Assembly: GCF_004197395.1 (NCBI RefSeq) | Contig: NZ_SELS01000009.1 | Span: 124,001-188,000, forward strand | Reading direction: 5' to 3' | Length of the DNA stretch: 64,000 nucleotides | Origin: Paraburkholderia sp. UYCP14C | GTDB taxonomy: Bacteria; Pseudomonadota; Gammaproteobacteria; Burkholderiales; Burkholderiaceae | Shown here: positions 63,211 through 64,000 of the stretch, piece after piece | How positions within the stretch are numbered: the first letter of the stretch is position 1 | Layout of the letters: every line of letters begins with the position of its first letter | Notes under the pieces: generated by a model | Databases searched by the model: none | What the model was told of the DNA's origin: nothing | What the model saw: the letters and a program-made list of their open reading frames with translations, nothing else | Position numbers and translations under genes: made by a program

Positions 63211-63425
63211 TCGCGAAAGACGTCGATGGCCTGTTCGTTCTTGATGGCATGGGCACTAACGGTGCGCTTATCCGTGATGTCTGGAATGGCGGCTGCGCGT
63301 GCGCATGTTAGAAACCGGAATGGCAACTGAAGCTTCCGGCAACTTACGGTAGCGCAATCGCCCGGTTCGACGCGATAAGGTCGCGGGCGTTGTCGCAGCG
63401 GCGACGTTCGAAGAAGGACCGCTAC

Positions 63426-63668
63426 ATGAAAAGCAGCCTTGTAGCGCTCGTGTTGGCCGGGTGCGCGCTCGGCGTATCGGTGACGGCGCAGGCGCAATCG
63501 GCTGGCGGCGATGGCGGCAATCGGCCGCCCCCGCCGTGTTTCGATCATCCGCCGGGACCTCCGCCATCGGACTCGGGTCATCCACCGCCGCCTCCGCCAC
63601 CGCGCGACGGCGACGGCAATCAACCGCCGAAAGGGCCGCCGCCCGATTGCGGCCGGCCGCCGAACTGA
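63426..63668 (+). CDS. Proline-rich exported small protein
   Basis: An 80-residue protein from the ATG at 63426 (GAAGGA upstream). The signal peptide ends at AQAQ near residue 24. The mature part is only Pro, Gly, Asp, His and a few Cys (PPPPCFDHPPGPPP, PPDCGRPPN), with two Cys that could form a disulfide. It is low-complexity and probably periplasmic or surface located; function unknown. Confidence 0.65.
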   Translation: MKSSLVALVLAGCALGVSVTAQAQSAGGDGGNRPPPPCFDHPPGPPPSDSGHPPPPPPPRDGDGNQPPKGPPPDCGRPPN

Positions 63669-63693
63669 GCGACGCAAGCATCGGAGCGCGTGG

Positions 63694-64000
63694 TTACAAC
63701 CAGCGCGGGTCGCGCGTGAACGCGACCGTCAGCCAGCGGTCCGGGCCCGATTCGCCGATCGCGCGCGAGATCCTGTCGCGGATCTGATCGAGCTGGCGGA
63801 CGCCGGCGTGCTCCATCGCCTCGGGCAACACGATATGCACCTCGACGAACAGGCCGCGGCCGACGCGCGTCGCATAGTGCGAGTGCTTGACGAAGCCGTA
63901 GTCGGCGGTCAGCTGTTGCATCAGGTCGCGCAACTCGCGCTCCAGATCCGGCGGCGTGATCAGCAACACTTCCTTGACCGCGCCGATCACGGTGCCGATC
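63694..64000 (-). CDS. C-terminal part of a cation diffusion facilitator-type transporter, 5' end outside window
   Basis: An open frame of 101 codons enters from the right edge and stops at 63694. It reads as the cytoplasmic C-terminal domain of CDF transporters: ERELRDLMQQLTADYGFVKH, then SHYATRVGRGLFVEVHIVLP, and DQIRDRISRAIGE. The membrane part would lie beyond 64000. The metal (zinc, iron, cobalt or manganese) cannot be told. The call rests on the domain shape alone. Confidence 0.6.
   Translation of the reverse strand, partial: IGTVIGAVKEVLLITPPDLERELRDLMQQLTADYGFVKHSHYATRVGRGLFVEVHIVLPEAMEHAGVRQLDQIRDRISRAIGESGPDRWLTVAFTRDPRWL

Noticed and set aside
63207-63681. Minus-strand frames opposite the proline-rich gene
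   Set aside because: They are antisense shadows; the plus strand has a ribosome site and a signal peptide.

Overview
The window is GC-rich chromosomal DNA with tightly packed genes. The families present (many LysR regulators, a Gram-negative porin, RND efflux, APC antiporters of the ArcD type, small AraC/VOC pairs, numerous lipoproteins) and the codon use suggest a soil or plant-associated betaproteobacterium, most likely Burkholderia/Paraburkholderia. This is inference from gene content; no rRNA, tRNA, CRISPR array, intact insertion sequence or phage module was seen.

Layout. 1-1624: 3' part of a lipoprotein alpha/beta hydrolase cut by the left edge. 1625-3179: gene desert. 3180-8865: RND efflux operon (lipoprotein adaptor, permease, outer-membrane channel) closed by a good terminator. 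9124-12717: two tandem ArcD-like antiporters and a Fur-family regulator. 12742-17664: LysR regulator divergent from an M20 amidohydrolase, porin and MFS importer, probably one uptake-and-hydrolysis unit. 17716-25447: envelope genes (BON protein, PLDc_N/SHOCT protein, lipoproteins, cardiolipin-synthase-like PLD, CREST-type membrane protein, AI-2E-family permease). 25610-27724: a lipoprotein GH28 polygalacturonase with operator-like repeats upstream. 28333-33040: a 5'-truncated barrel gene, then an AraC/VOC pair that appears split and partly duplicated around an MFS + amidohydrolase cassette. 33044-37613: COG0523 GTPase, Tat-exported metallo-beta-lactamase-fold protein, EF-hand-like protein and S10 peptidase.

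38669-43401 is the most interesting part: a less GC-rich block with a LysR regulator divergent from a tightly coupled five-gene operon (LOG-family phosphoribohydrolase, PP-loop ATPase, NUDIX hydrolase, a short fold-type-I PLP-like protein, EamA exporter). I do not recognise it as a described pathway. The combination suggests a nucleotide- or amino-acid-derived small molecule that is made and exported. It is bordered on the left by an AT-rich stretch and a C-terminally truncated lipocalin-like gene.

43534-54387: DUF2784 protein, periplasmic trehalase, then a catabolic cluster (two amino-acid-type binding proteins, LysR, aconitase/IPM-isomerase-like large and small subunits, RraA-like aldolase, aminotransferase, DeoR regulator), which fits transamination, hydration and aldol cleavage of an unusual acidic amino acid. 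53788-64000: housekeeping and hypothetical genes (NudK-like NUDIX, HAD dehalogenase, a broken M19 dipeptidase, VOC, SRPBCC, CBS-CBS-BON, an unknown two-gene membrane cassette, acylphosphatase, methyltransferase, proline-rich exported protein) and, at the right edge, the C-terminus of what looks like a cation diffusion facilitator.
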